Below are positions 14,839 to 21,930 of a stretch of 23,306 nucleotides of DNA, in pieces. Where the stretch lies: assembly GCA_964604145.1 (NCBI GenBank), contig CAZRXS010000021.1:1-23306 (forward strand). Direction: 5' to 3'. Within the stretch, counting starts at the first letter, position 1; each line of letters opens with the position of its first letter. The notes under the pieces are model-generated. The model was given only the letters and a program-made list of their open reading frames with translations. It was not told the DNA's origin and made no database searches. A program made the position numbers and the translations under genes. This DNA comes from Gudongella sp964604145 (GTDB lineage Bacteria; Bacillota; Clostridia; Tissierellales; Tissierellaceae).

Positions 14839-16812
14839 ATGAAAAAGACATTTTATTTGACAACCCCAATTTATTACCCAAGCGACAATCTGCACATAGG
14901 ACATACTTATACAACAGTTGCAGCAGATACTGTTAAGAGGTATAAAAAATTACAGGGCTATGATGTATTTTTTACAACAGGCTCAGATGAGCATGGACAA
15001 AAGATACAAGAAAAAGCTGATGAGAATAATATGGCTCCAAAAGATTATGTGGATAAGATAGTTGTCGATATTATAAAACTTTGGGAAATGTTAGAAATTG
15101 ATTATGATTCATTTATAAGAAGTACAGATGCCCACCATGAAAAAGCTGTGGCAAATATATTCCAAAAACTTTATGATAAGGGTGAGATATATAAGGACGA
15201 GTATGAGGGAGCTTATTGTACACCTTGTGAATCATTCTGGTCAGAGTCGCAATTAATTGATGGCAATAAATGTCCAGATTGTGGAAAAGAGACACATACT
15301 GCAAAAGAAGAAGCCTACTTCTTTAAACTTTCAAAATACAGGGATAAGCTATTAAAGCTCTATGAAGATAATCCAGAATTTATTCAGCCAGCTAGCAGAA
15401 AACATGAGATGATTAACAACTTCTTAAAGGACGGCTTAGATGATTTAAGCGTTTCTAGATCTAGTTTTGATTGGGGAGTTAAGGTTCCATTTGATAAAAA
15501 GCATGTGGTATATGTTTGGATAGATGCACTATCTTGTTATCTTACAGCGCTTGGATATGATTCAGAAGACGAAGAGAACTTTAAAAAGTTTTGGCCTGCA
15601 GATGTACACTTAGTAGGAAAAGAAATAGTTCGCTTCCATACTATAATTTGGCCAGCACTTTTAATGGCACTTGACCTACCCCTACCTAAAAAAGTATTTG
15701 GCCATGGTTGGATTCTTTTTGAAGATGATAAGATGTCAAAATCTAAAGGAAATATTGTATATCCAGAGCCTATAATTGAACTTTACGGTATAGATGCCTT
15801 TAAATATTTTTTATTAAGAGAATTTTCATTTGGCCAAGATGGATCTTTTTCTAGAGAAAAGTTTCTTCAAAGGCTTAATTCAGACCTTGCTAATGACCTT
15901 GGTAACCTATTAAGTAGAACAGTTTCAATGGTAGAAAAGTATAAGGGTGGAACAATGCCATCCCCAAAGCAAAGGCAAGGGATCGATCACAGTCTTATAG
16001 ATATGGCGACAGCTGCTTCTAAAAAAGTAGAAGAGTTTATGGATGAACTAAACTTTTCAAGTGCACTTGAAGAGGTATGGAAGTTGATTAGAAGAACTAA
16101 CAAGTATGTAGATGAGACCATGCCTTGGATATTGGGTAGGGAAGAAAACTTTGAAAGATTAGATACAGTTCTATATAATCTTTCAGAGAGCCTTAGAATA
16201 GTTTCAATTTTAATAAAGCCATTTATGGATAAAACCTCAGATGAAATTAGAAAGCAGTTGGGAATTTATGATGAAGCTATCTGGGATAATGCAAAAACTT
16301 GGGGCCTAATAAAGGAAAACTCTAAAGTAGAAAAAGGGGATATAATATTCCCTAGACTTGAAATAGAAAAAGAGTTAGTAAGGTTAAATGCAGCAAATGA
16401 TGCCTTAGTTGAAAAAAGATCAAAAGGAAAAGAGGTTAAAAGAGTGGAAGAAAAATCGCTTGTAGAAGAAGAAAAAGAAGAAGAAGAACTAATAACAATA
16501 GATGATTTTGATAAAGTAAAATTTAAAGTTGCAAAAGTAATAAATTGCGAAGACCATCCAAAAGCTGATAAACTATTGGTCCTTACACTAAAAATGGGAG
16601 AAGAAACTAGAACCGTAGTATCAGGAATAAAAGAATGGTATAAAGCAGAAGATTTAATTGGTAAAAAAGTAATAGTGGTTGCAAATCTAAAACCAGTTAA
16701 ATTAAGGGGAATAGAATCAAGAGGAATGATACTAGCAGCTGAGGATGACCAAGGAAACCTGACAATGCTATCAACACTTGAGGATATAAAAGACGGAGCA
16801 ACCGTATCATAG
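14839..16812 (+). CDS. metG: Methionyl-tRNA synthetase
   Basis: Class I synthetase charging tRNA-Met (and initiator tRNA) with methionine; cytoplasmic. HIGH signature at 19-22 and KMSKS at 298-302. The zinc-knuckle cysteines C127, C130, C145 and C148 form one CxxC...CxxC finger. The anticodon-binding helical domain spans about 380-510. A charged linker of lysines and glutamates (about 530-550) leads to a C-terminal EMAP/Trbp111-like tRNA-binding domain (about 555-657), the usual dimeric-enzyme form. 657 aa is normal for Firmicutes. The start has AAAGGAAAG upstream. First gene of the metG-tatD-rnmV-rsmA operon, controlled by the methionine T-box. Confidence 0.97.
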   Translation: MKKTFYLTTPIYYPSDNLHIGHTYTTVAADTVKRYKKLQGYDVFFTTGSDEHGQKIQEKADENNMAPKDYVDKIVVDIIKLWEMLEIDYDSFIRSTDAHHEKAVANIFQKLYDKGEIYKDEYEGAYCTPCESFWSESQLIDGNKCPDCGKETHTAKEEAYFFKLSKYRDKLLKLYEDNPEFIQPASRKHEMINNFLKDGLDDLSVSRSSFDWGVKVPFDKKHVVYVWIDALSCYLTALGYDSEDEENFKKFWPADVHLVGKEIVRFHTIIWPALLMALDLPLPKKVFGHGWILFEDDKMSKSKGNIVYPEPIIELYGIDAFKYFLLREFSFGQDGSFSREKFLQRLNSDLANDLGNLLSRTVSMVEKYKGGTMPSPKQRQGIDHSLIDMATAASKKVEEFMDELNFSSALEEVWKLIRRTNKYVDETMPWILGREENFERLDTVLYNLSESLRIVSILIKPFMDKTSDEIRKQLGIYDEAIWDNAKTWGLIKENSKVEKGDIIFPRLEIEKELVRLNAANDALVEKRSKGKEVKRVEEKSLVEEEKEEEELITIDDFDKVKFKVAKVINCEDHPKADKLLVLTLKMGEETRTVVSGIKEWYKAEDLIGKKVIVVANLKPVKLRGIESRGMILAAEDDQGNLTMLSTLEDIKDGATVS

Positions 16813-16821
16813 GAGGAAAAC

Positions 16822-17607
16822 ATGCTTATAGATAGTCACGCACATTTAGATGACAGAAGATTTAATCTAGATAGAGATATGCTTATAAAGAACTTAAAAG
16901 AAAATAAAGTAGCTTTAGTTTTAAATATTGGAGCAGATATAAAGACAAGTCGGGCAAGTATTGATTTAGCAAAAAAATACGATAATATCTATGCTGTTGT
17001 TGGGGTACACCCACATTCAGCAAAGGACTTAGAAGGCTCTGATTTAAGTGAAATAAGAGCTATGGCAAAAGAGGATAAGGTTGTTGCTATTGGTGAAATT
17101 GGATTGGATTATTATCGCGATAATTCACCAAGAGACATCCAAAGGAAATGGTTTAAAAAGCAAATCGAACTTGCACAAGAGTTAGATATGCCAATAGTAA
17201 TTCATTCAAGAGATGCTGCCCAAGAAACATTTGATATATTAAAAGAAGCATCCAAGATAAAGAAATTAAGGGGGATACTCCATAGCTATTCAGGTTCTTA
17301 TGAAATGGCCATAGAATATATTAAGCTAGGATTTTATATAGCAATAAGCGGGCCTGTAACATTTAAAAACGCAAGAATCTTAAGAGAGGTTGCAGCACAG
17401 ATTCCACTTGAGAAACTCTTAATTGAAACCGATGCACCATATCTTACTCCAGAACCATATAGAGGAAAAAGAAACGAGCCTATGTATGTAAAGTATGTAG
17501 CAGAAAAGATTGCAGAAGTAAGGGGAATGACTTTTGAAGAGATAGCAAATGCTACAAGTCAAAATCTATTAAAGCTTTTGGATCTTGAAAAGTCTGTAAA
17601 GCTATGA
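16822..17607 (+). CDS. tatD: TatD-family metal-dependent hydrolase/DNase
   Basis: TIM-barrel amidohydrolase-fold nuclease (YabD/YcfH type), a cytoplasmic protein of 261 residues. Metal ligands: H6 and H8 in DSHAHLD, the glutamate of AIGEIGLDYY, the histidines in VIHSRDA and LHSYSG, and the aspartate in ETDAPYL. All are present. The TatD group is known for 3'-5' exonuclease and DNA-repair activity. AGGAGG lies eight bases before the ATG, nine bases after metG's stop. It overlaps rnmV by four bases (ATGA). The same neighbour order occurs in B. subtilis except that yabE is missing between this gene and rnmV. Confidence 0.94.
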   Translation: MLIDSHAHLDDRRFNLDRDMLIKNLKENKVALVLNIGADIKTSRASIDLAKKYDNIYAVVGVHPHSAKDLEGSDLSEIRAMAKEDKVVAIGEIGLDYYRDNSPRDIQRKWFKKQIELAQELDMPIVIHSRDAAQETFDILKEASKIKKLRGILHSYSGSYEMAIEYIKLGFYIAISGPVTFKNARILREVAAQIPLEKLLIETDAPYLTPEPYRGKRNEPMYVKYVAEKIAEVRGMTFEEIANATSQNLLKLLDLEKSVKL

Positions 17608-18146
17608 TCAAAGAAGTAATAGTGGTAGAGGGTAGGGACGATAGAAGAGCTGTAAAAGCAGCTGTTAAATGTGAAATAATCTCTACAAATGGATTTAATT
17701 ATGGAAACAAGCTAATTAAAACCCTTAAATCTCTTCAAGAAAGAAGAGGCCTTATAATACTTCTTGACCCTGATTTTGAGGGAGAGAGGATAAGAAAAGA
17801 TCTGGCAAAACAAATTCCTAAGGCAAAGCATGCCTATCTACCACAAAATAAGGCTATAAAAAATGACAATATAGGTGTAGAAAATGCAAAGCCAGAGGAT
17901 ATTATAGAAGCGATAAATAAAGCAAGGCCAATTAATGTTGAAGCAGCTAAAGTATTTGATAAAAAAGATCTATTTCAATTTGCCTTATCTGGCTCGGAAA
18001 GTTCAAGTAAGAGAAGAGCAAAATTAGGAGAAATACTAGGGATTGGTTATACAAATGCCAAAGGACTTTTAACTAGGCTAAATAATCTTGGCATAACAAG
18101 AGAGGAATTTCTAAAAGCCATGGAGAGGGTAGAAAAAGATGGGTAG
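17604..18146 (+). CDS. rnmV: Ribonuclease M5
   Basis: Endonuclease that matures 5S rRNA from its precursor, acting on the ribosomal-protein-bound RNA. 180 residues. An N-terminal TOPRIM domain shows VVEGRDDRRAV (catalytic E9) and LDPDFEGERIR (D55, D57). A C-terminal RNase M5-specific region follows (about 100-180). It overlaps tatD by four bases and rsmA by eight, so the four genes are tightly coupled. TOPRIM alone could be confused with primase-like proteins, but the length and synteny with ksgA fix the call. Confidence 0.95.
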   Translation: MIKEVIVVEGRDDRRAVKAAVKCEIISTNGFNYGNKLIKTLKSLQERRGLIILLDPDFEGERIRKDLAKQIPKAKHAYLPQNKAIKNDNIGVENAKPEDIIEAINKARPINVEAAKVFDKKDLFQFALSGSESSSKRRAKLGEILGIGYTNAKGLLTRLNNLGITREEFLKAMERVEKDG

Positions 18147-19008
18147 AAAAAGGCTTTATTCTCCAAAACAAGTAAAAGAAGTCTTAGATAGACATGGATT
18201 TTATTTTTCAAAGTCCCTAGGTCAAAACTTCTTAATAGACGGAAATACAGTAAGAAAAATAGTCTATCTTGCAGGAATAACAAAAGAAGACTGTGTTATA
18301 GAAATTGGACCAGGGATGGGAACTCTTACTGAAGAGCTTGCAATAAATGCAAAAAAAGTTATATCCATTGAACTAGATAATAGATTAAAGCCCATATTAG
18401 AGGAAACCCTTGCCCCCTATGATAACACAAAAATAATATATGAAGATGTATTAAAGGTTGATTTAAAAGAGCTTATTAAAACAGAATGCAAAGGTCTAAA
18501 TGTAAAGATAGTTGCAAATCTTCCCTATTATGTAACAACGCCTATAATAGCCAAGCTTATTGAATCAGAACTTCCGATACAATCAATTAGCCTTATGGTT
18601 CAAAAAGAAGTTGCACAAAGAATTGTGGCAAAAGCCCATACAAAAGATTACGGTTCACTATCTCTATTTGTACAGTTCTATGCAGAAGCAAAGATATTGA
18701 TGAAGGTTCCAAAAACGGTATTTATGCCCCAACCAAAAGTAGATAGCGCTGTAATAAATTTAAAACTAAGGGAAAAACTTCCCCAGGCAAATAAGGAGAA
18801 CTATTTCCACTTGGTAAGAGCAGCATTTTCTAAAAGGCGAAAGACCCTTATAAACGCTCTTTCCAGTTTTGGATTAGATATTGAAAAAGAAGAATTAAGA
18901 GAAGCCCTAAAAAGAGCAGGGATAGAAGAGACGACTAGAGGAGAAGACCTCTCGATGGAAGATTATATAAGATTGTCACTAGAGTTAAAACAATTAAAAA
19001 AGCTCTAA
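18139..19008 (+). CDS. rsmA: 16S rRNA (A1518/A1519) dimethyltransferase
   Basis: KsgA/RsmA dimethylates two adjacent adenines in the 3'-terminal helix of 16S rRNA during small-subunit maturation, using S-adenosylmethionine. 289 residues. GQNFL at 28-32, the SAM-binding EIGPGMGTLT at 55-64, the acidic ELDNRL at 78-83, and catalytic NLPYYVTTP at 127-135 are all intact. A C-terminal helical domain (about 215-289) contains the SKRRKTL rRNA-contacting stretch. The last codons and stop are inside the left arm of the palindromic terminator 18996-19033, an economical arrangement with the convergent HesB-like gene. Confidence 0.97.
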   Translation: MGRKRLYSPKQVKEVLDRHGFYFSKSLGQNFLIDGNTVRKIVYLAGITKEDCVIEIGPGMGTLTEELAINAKKVISIELDNRLKPILEETLAPYDNTKIIYEDVLKVDLKELIKTECKGLNVKIVANLPYYVTTPIIAKLIESELPIQSISLMVQKEVAQRIVAKAHTKDYGSLSLFVQFYAEAKILMKVPKTVFMPQPKVDSAVINLKLREKLPQANKENYFHLVRAAFSKRRKTLINALSSFGLDIEKEELREALKRAGIEETTRGEDLSMEDYIRLSLELKQLKKL

Positions 19009-19033
19009 CTAATTAATTAGTTAGAGCTTTTTT
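18996..19033. terminator. Bidirectional terminator, 38-bp perfect palindrome
   Basis: 18996-19014 and 19015-19033 are exact reverse complements, with an AAAAA start and TTTTT end. It includes the rsmA stop codon (19006-19008) and ends four bases before the stop of the convergent HesB-like gene, serving both. Confidence 0.92.
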
Positions 19034-19037
19034 TCAA

Positions 19038-19340
19038 TTAACAATTTGATGCTGGAAATCCATTTGGTAAAACGCTAAAGCCTCGTTTCAACCAATTATC
19101 GCTATAATCTACAGTAAAACTTTCGAAGTTTTCTGCAACTACATCTTCAACAACAAACTTGTTATCATCAACATTAATTTCTATATCTTCATCTTTAAGC
19201 TCATCCAGAGCCAAACCAAAGCTTGGGCCGCCTCAACCATAGCCTGCGATATAAATTCTTAATAATTTACCCTTATTTTTTTCTTCTGCTAAAACTTTTG
19301 CTATTTCATTTTTAGCCTCATTAGTTACATCAATTTTCAT
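19038..19340 (-). CDS. HesB/IscA-like selenoprotein, in-frame TGA read as selenocysteine
   Basis: A 100-residue HesB/IscA-like iron-sulfur biogenesis or redox protein. It reads in one frame from ATG 19340 to TAA 19038 except for a TGA at 19233-19235 (codon 36). The TGA sits at the position where family members carry the conserved cysteine: IAGYG-U-GGPSFGLALDEL. Sixty-four downstream codons keep family character (DWLKRGF-like DNWLKRGF and a C-terminal cysteine). It has a strong GGGAGGGAAGGA ribosome site and a full promoter, so it looks live. HesB-like proteins are, from memory, a listed prokaryotic selenoprotein family. Ordinary gene callers split or miss it. The alternative is a single-base nonsense mutation in a Cys gene (TGT/TGC to TGA). 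Confidence 0.85.
19197..19224 (-). promoter_or_regulatory. Candidate bacterial SECIS hairpin
   Basis: Starting nine bases after the in-frame TGA, AAGCUU (19224-19219) can pair with GAGCUU (19202-19197). The loop contains GGUUUGGC, and an alternative CCAAGC/GUUUGG hairpin overlaps it. Bacterial SECIS elements lie immediately downstream of the UGA and are variable, so this is only a candidate; I could not compute the fold. Confidence 0.4.
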
Positions 19341-19369
19341 TGTCCTTCCCTCCCTTGGATACCCCCATA

Positions 19370-19396
19370 TAGTATTATAATTATTCTATAATACTA
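19370..19396. promoter_or_regulatory. Palindromic operator over the HesB-like promoter, PerR-box-like
   Basis: Ten-base perfect arms (TAGTATTATA at 19370-19379, TATAATACTA at 19387-19396) with a seven-base centre. The centre coincides with the -10 box of the minus-strand promoter. Inside it, 19375-19389 matches the PerR/Fur-type TTATAAT-N-ATTATAA pattern at 12 of 14 positions. Repressor operator is inference. Confidence 0.5.
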
Positions 19397-19411
19397 GTTA
19401 TAAAGTGTCAA
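19383..19411 (-). promoter_or_regulatory. Sigma-A promoter of the HesB-like gene
   Basis: On the minus strand TTGACA (19406-19411) and TAGAAT (19383-19388) with 17 bases between. Expected start near 19376, leaving a 36-base leader that contains GGGGGTAT and the ribosome site. The rest of 19412-19589 is AT-rich with no gene seen. Confidence 0.75.
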
Positions 19412-19589
19412 CCCATTTTCTATAATTAATCCTTTAATATATGTATATCCAAATAGCAACACTTTAAAACTAAAGTCATTGTTAAAAATTTAAAATTGTT
19501 AAATTTGAAATTAAAATTACGAATTAATATAGCAAAAATTTAATTTATATGCTACTATATTACTATGAATTAAAAGGAGGGAATATTTC

Positions 19590-19775
19590 ATGGAAGTTAA
19601 AAAAGACATGCTAATTGGCGAGTTAATAAGAAAAAAGCCTGAAGCAGTTGAAGTTTTACTAAGATTTGGCATGGGTTGTGTTGGATGTCCTTCTAGCCAA
19701 ATGGAAAGTCTTGAAGAAGCTGCAATGGTTCATGGACTTGAGTTAGATAAGCTAATGGAAGCATTAAATAAATAA
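19590..19775 (+). CDS. DUF1858 small CxxC redox-associated protein
   Basis: A 61-residue protein matching the DUF1858 (hybrid-cluster-protein-associated redox disulfide) domain over its whole length. It starts VKKDMLIGELIRKKPEAVEV, has the signature GMGCVGCPSS with C30 and C33, and ends in an ELDKLMEALN helix. The precise biochemical role of the family is not established; a thiol or metal-linked redox function is inferred from the CxxC. The ATG follows AAAAGGAGGGA. It is divergent from the HesB-like gene and convergent with the glutaredoxin-like gene. Confidence 0.85.
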   Translation: MEVKKDMLIGELIRKKPEAVEVLLRFGMGCVGCPSSQMESLEEAAMVHGLELDKLMEALNK

Positions 19776-19786
19776 AAGCATTTAAT

Positions 19787-19816
19787 AAAATAAAGCTGGG
19801 ATCCCAGCTTTATTTT
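19787..19816. terminator. Bidirectional terminator, 30-bp perfect palindrome
   Basis: 19787-19801 and 19802-19816 are exact reverse complements. The core is AAAGCTGGG/ATCCCAGCTTT, with A-rich left and T-rich right flanks. It lies between the convergent DUF1858 (+) and glutaredoxin-like (-) genes. Confidence 0.92.
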
Positions 19817-19826
19817 TGATCCTTCT

Positions 19827-20057
19827 TTATTCATCTAAAAGTGAATCTATTTTATCTTTATCAAATCCTACGATTTCAGTTCCATTTATTACAACTACAG
19901 GAACCCCCATATGTCCCATCGCCATAAGCTCTTTTCTTGCTTCCTTATCTGAAGATACATTTTTCTCTACAAAAGCCACACCTTTTTCAGTTAAGTGGTT
20001 TTTAGCTAGAGTACAATATGGACAAGTACTGCTTGAAAATACAACAACGTCATTCAT
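19827..20057 (-). CDS. Glutaredoxin-like (YruB/NrdH-type) thiol protein
   Basis: A 76-residue thioredoxin-fold protein. CPYC active site (C12, C15) follows the first beta strand VVVFSSS. GHMGVPVVVINGTEIVGFD contains the cis-proline (GVP) and the glutathione-family GFD turn. It would reduce disulfides or mixed thiols; the natural reductant in a Firmicute is likely thioredoxin reductase or ferredoxin-linked rather than glutathione. ATG 20057 has GGGAGG ten bases upstream; ATG 20053 is two codons out of step and not used. Its promoter carries a CsoR/CstR-like palindrome, which suggests control by a metal- or persulfide-sensing repressor encoded elsewhere. Confidence 0.92.
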   Translation of the reverse strand: MNDVVVFSSSTCPYCTLAKNHLTEKGVAFVEKNVSSDKEARKELMAMGHMGVPVVVINGTEIVGFDKDKIDSLLDE

Positions 20058-20092
20058 AAATAGACAGCCTCCCTTAAATTAATATTAAATCC

Positions 20093-20115
20093 ATTATACC
20101 CGGAAGGGGTATAAT
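20093..20115. promoter_or_regulatory. CsoR/CstR-like operator palindrome
   Basis: ATTATACCC (20093-20101) and GGGTATAAT (20107-20115) form a perfect 9+9 inverted repeat with a five-base centre. It exactly fills the spacer and -10 of the minus-strand glutaredoxin promoter. TACCC-N5-GGGTA-type palindromes are the recognised style of CsoR/RcnR/CstR-family repressor sites. The identification is inference. Confidence 0.6.
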
Positions 20116-20121
20116 AGTCAA
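20093..20121 (-). promoter_or_regulatory. Sigma-A promoter of the glutaredoxin-like gene
   Basis: On the minus strand TTGACT (20116-20121) and TATAAT (20093-20098) are exactly 17 bases apart. Confidence 0.85.
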
Positions 20122-20201
20122 TCCTTTTCTAAACCTAATTTACCCCTAAATAATTATTTTAACCGCTGCTTATGATAATTCACAAATCACAGTTCACAGA
20201 T

Positions 20202-20301
20202 NNNNNNNNNNNNNNNNNNNNNNNNNNNNNNNNNNNNNNNNNNNNNNNNNNNNNNNNNNNNNNNNNNNNNNNNNNNNNNNNNNNNNNNNNNNNNNNNNNN
20301 N
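20202..20301. other. Assembly gap (100 N)
   Basis: Exactly 100 unknown bases. On the left it follows CACAAATCACAGTTCACAGA and on the right it enters a tandem repeat of related sequence, so repeat collapse is the likely cause. The stretch 20122-20201 has no gene. Confidence 0.98.
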
Positions 20302-20381
20302 ATTCATCATTGTCTTTTAAATTGTGATTTGTGATTTGTGCATTCATCATTGTCTTTTAAATTGTGAATTGTCAATTGTGC
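20302..20381. repeat. Two tandem 40-bp units, related dispersed repeat
   Basis: 20302-20341 and 20342-20381 match at 37 of 40 positions. Each contains ATTCATCATTGTCTTTTAAA followed by ATTGTGA/ATTTGTG-like words. A related inverted copy is at 6543-6567. The array may continue leftwards into the gap. The remainder to 20475 is AT-rich, with a CTGTCCCC fragment near 20441 resembling the other repeat family. Confidence 0.8.
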
Positions 20382-20475
20382 ATTGCCTTTCTCCCGTGTT
20401 ATAATAAAAATAGAATTAAATAAAAAATTGGCAGAAAAAACTGTCCCCAATACCTTTAAGTAAGGGAGGAATAAT

Positions 20476-21813
20476 ATGGATGAACATGATATCCTTAGCT
20501 TAGTTGAACAGAAAAAATATATTCAGATAAAGAGAATTTTAGAAGAAATGAATGAAGTTGATATTGCAGAAATTATGGATGAACTAGACCTTCATACCAC
20601 CTTACTGATTTTTAGGATGCTACCAAAGGATTTAGCCGTTGAAGTTTTTGCCCATTTTAGTGTAGAACAACAAAGTAATATAGTAAATGCAATAACAGAT
20701 AAAGAATTAGAATATATTTTAGATGAATTATTTTTTGATGATATGATTGATCTAATAGAAGAAATGCCAGCAAATTTAGTAAATAAAATATTGAAAAGTT
20801 CGACTTTTGAGGAAAGAAAACTTATAAATCAGTTTTTGAAATACCCACCAGATTCAGCTGGTAGTTTGATGACAATAGAGTATGTTGAGCTTAGAAAGAA
20901 AATGACTGTAAAAGAAGCAATGTCTCATATTAAAGAAATTGGCCTTACTAAGGAGACAGTTTACACTACATATGTAACTGATAAAAGCAGAAAACTTGAG
21001 GGCTTTATTTCACTTAGATTGCTAGTAGTCTCACCAGAAGAAGCTATAATTGAAGATTTGATGGAAGATGAGGTTATTTTTGTAAGCACACATGATGACC
21101 AAGAGACTGTTGCCAATGTATTTATAAAATATGGATTTTTAGCATTGCCAGTAGTTGATATGGAAGGAAGGTTAACAGGAATTATTACAGTAGATGATAT
21201 TATGGATGTAATGGAGCAAGAAGCAACCGAAGACTTTCAAAGAATGGCAGCTATTGTACCTTCTGAAGATCCATATATGACTACAAGCGTATTTAATCTA
21301 GCAAAGCAAAGAATTGTATGGCTCCTAGTATTAATGATTGCAGCCACAACATCAGCCTATATAATAGAAAGTTATGCCAGTGTTTTAAGTTCAGCAGTTA
21401 TTTTAGCTAGTTTTATGCCAATGCTCATGAATACAGGAGGAAGTTCAGGAAGCCAAGCATCGACATTGGTAATTCGTGGTCTTGCAACAGGAGAGATAGG
21501 AATGGCCGATGGCTATAAAGTTTTATGGAAAGAGTTAAGAATAAGCATACTCGTAGGTATAACCCTAGCCGGGGTTAATTTTGCGAGGCTGATGATAATT
21601 TCAAAAGCAGGCTTTATAATCTCCTTAACAGTATCATTAACTTTAATCGTAACGGTAATAATAGCTAAAATGCTAGGAAGTATGGCGCCACTACTTGCAA
21701 AAAAATTAAAATTAGATCCTGCAATAATGGCAGGGCCGTTAATCACAACCTTTGTAGATGCAATAACCTTAACCGTATACTTTTCAATTGCAACACTTTT
21801 ATTGAATATATAA
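20476..21813 (+). CDS. mgtE: Magnesium transporter MgtE
   Basis: Mg2+-gated Mg2+ channel of the cytoplasmic membrane, 445 residues, full length. An N-terminal superhelical MgtE_N domain (about 1-128) is followed by a CBS pair (about 130-255; AGSLMT and GIITVDDIMDVME). A connecting helix leads to five membrane segments (about 283-445). PMLMNTGGSSGSQASTLVIRGLATGEI is the family pore signature, with the more usual GGNAGSQ reading GGSSGSQ. DPAIMAGPLITTFVDAITL carries the conserved pore aspartate. AGGGAGGA lies before the ATG. It is followed by an AT-rich stretch with the veg promoters. Not part of the B. subtilis ksgA-veg neighbourhood, so a lineage-specific insertion. Confidence 0.95.
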   Translation: MDEHDILSLVEQKKYIQIKRILEEMNEVDIAEIMDELDLHTTLLIFRMLPKDLAVEVFAHFSVEQQSNIVNAITDKELEYILDELFFDDMIDLIEEMPANLVNKILKSSTFEERKLINQFLKYPPDSAGSLMTIEYVELRKKMTVKEAMSHIKEIGLTKETVYTTYVTDKSRKLEGFISLRLLVVSPEEAIIEDLMEDEVIFVSTHDDQETVANVFIKYGFLALPVVDMEGRLTGIITVDDIMDVMEQEATEDFQRMAAIVPSEDPYMTTSVFNLAKQRIVWLLVLMIAATTSAYIIESYASVLSSAVILASFMPMLMNTGGSSGSQASTLVIRGLATGEIGMADGYKVLWKELRISILVGITLAGVNFARLMIISKAGFIISLTVSLTLIVTVIIAKMLGSMAPLLAKKLKLDPAIMAGPLITTFVDAITLTVYFSIATLLLNI

Positions 21814-21862
21814 GAAAAAAATATGTTAAGAAATTTTAAAAAATTTTAATAATCCAGTTTAA

Positions 21863-21891
21863 TTGACAAAAACAGGGTATAATAGTATAAT
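21863..21891 (+). promoter_or_regulatory. veg promoter P1
   Basis: TTGACA (21863-21868) and TATAAT (21886-21891) with a 17-base spacer: a full-consensus sigma-A promoter. Confidence 0.85.
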
Positions 21892-21901
21892 AATTGTTTC
21901 G

Positions 21902-21930
21902 TTGACAAATCTACCATTTTATGCTAGTAT
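21902..21930 (+). promoter_or_regulatory. veg promoter P2
   Basis: TTGACA (21902-21907), 17 bases, then TAGTAT (21925-21930) with a TGC extension. It lies 39 bases downstream of P1. The leader from about 21937 contains a small hairpin, GAGTGT (21942-21947) with ACACTC (21953-21958). Confidence 0.75.

Noticed and set aside
16266..16823. 185-codon minus-strand open frame opposite the 3' part of metG
   Set aside because: Serine- and phenylalanine-rich mirror of the lysine/glutamate-rich metG coding strand, with no family motifs and no promoter or ribosome site. Shadow frame.
19233..19235. HesB-like gene as a nonsense pseudogene
   Set aside because: Only one stop, exactly at the conserved cysteine codon, no other damage, and intact control signals. 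Selenocysteine is the simpler reading, although it remains unproven without sel genes.
20302..20381. Possible CRISPR array
   Set aside because: Two directly abutting 40-bp units without spacers, related to dispersed repeats elsewhere in the window, and no cas genes.
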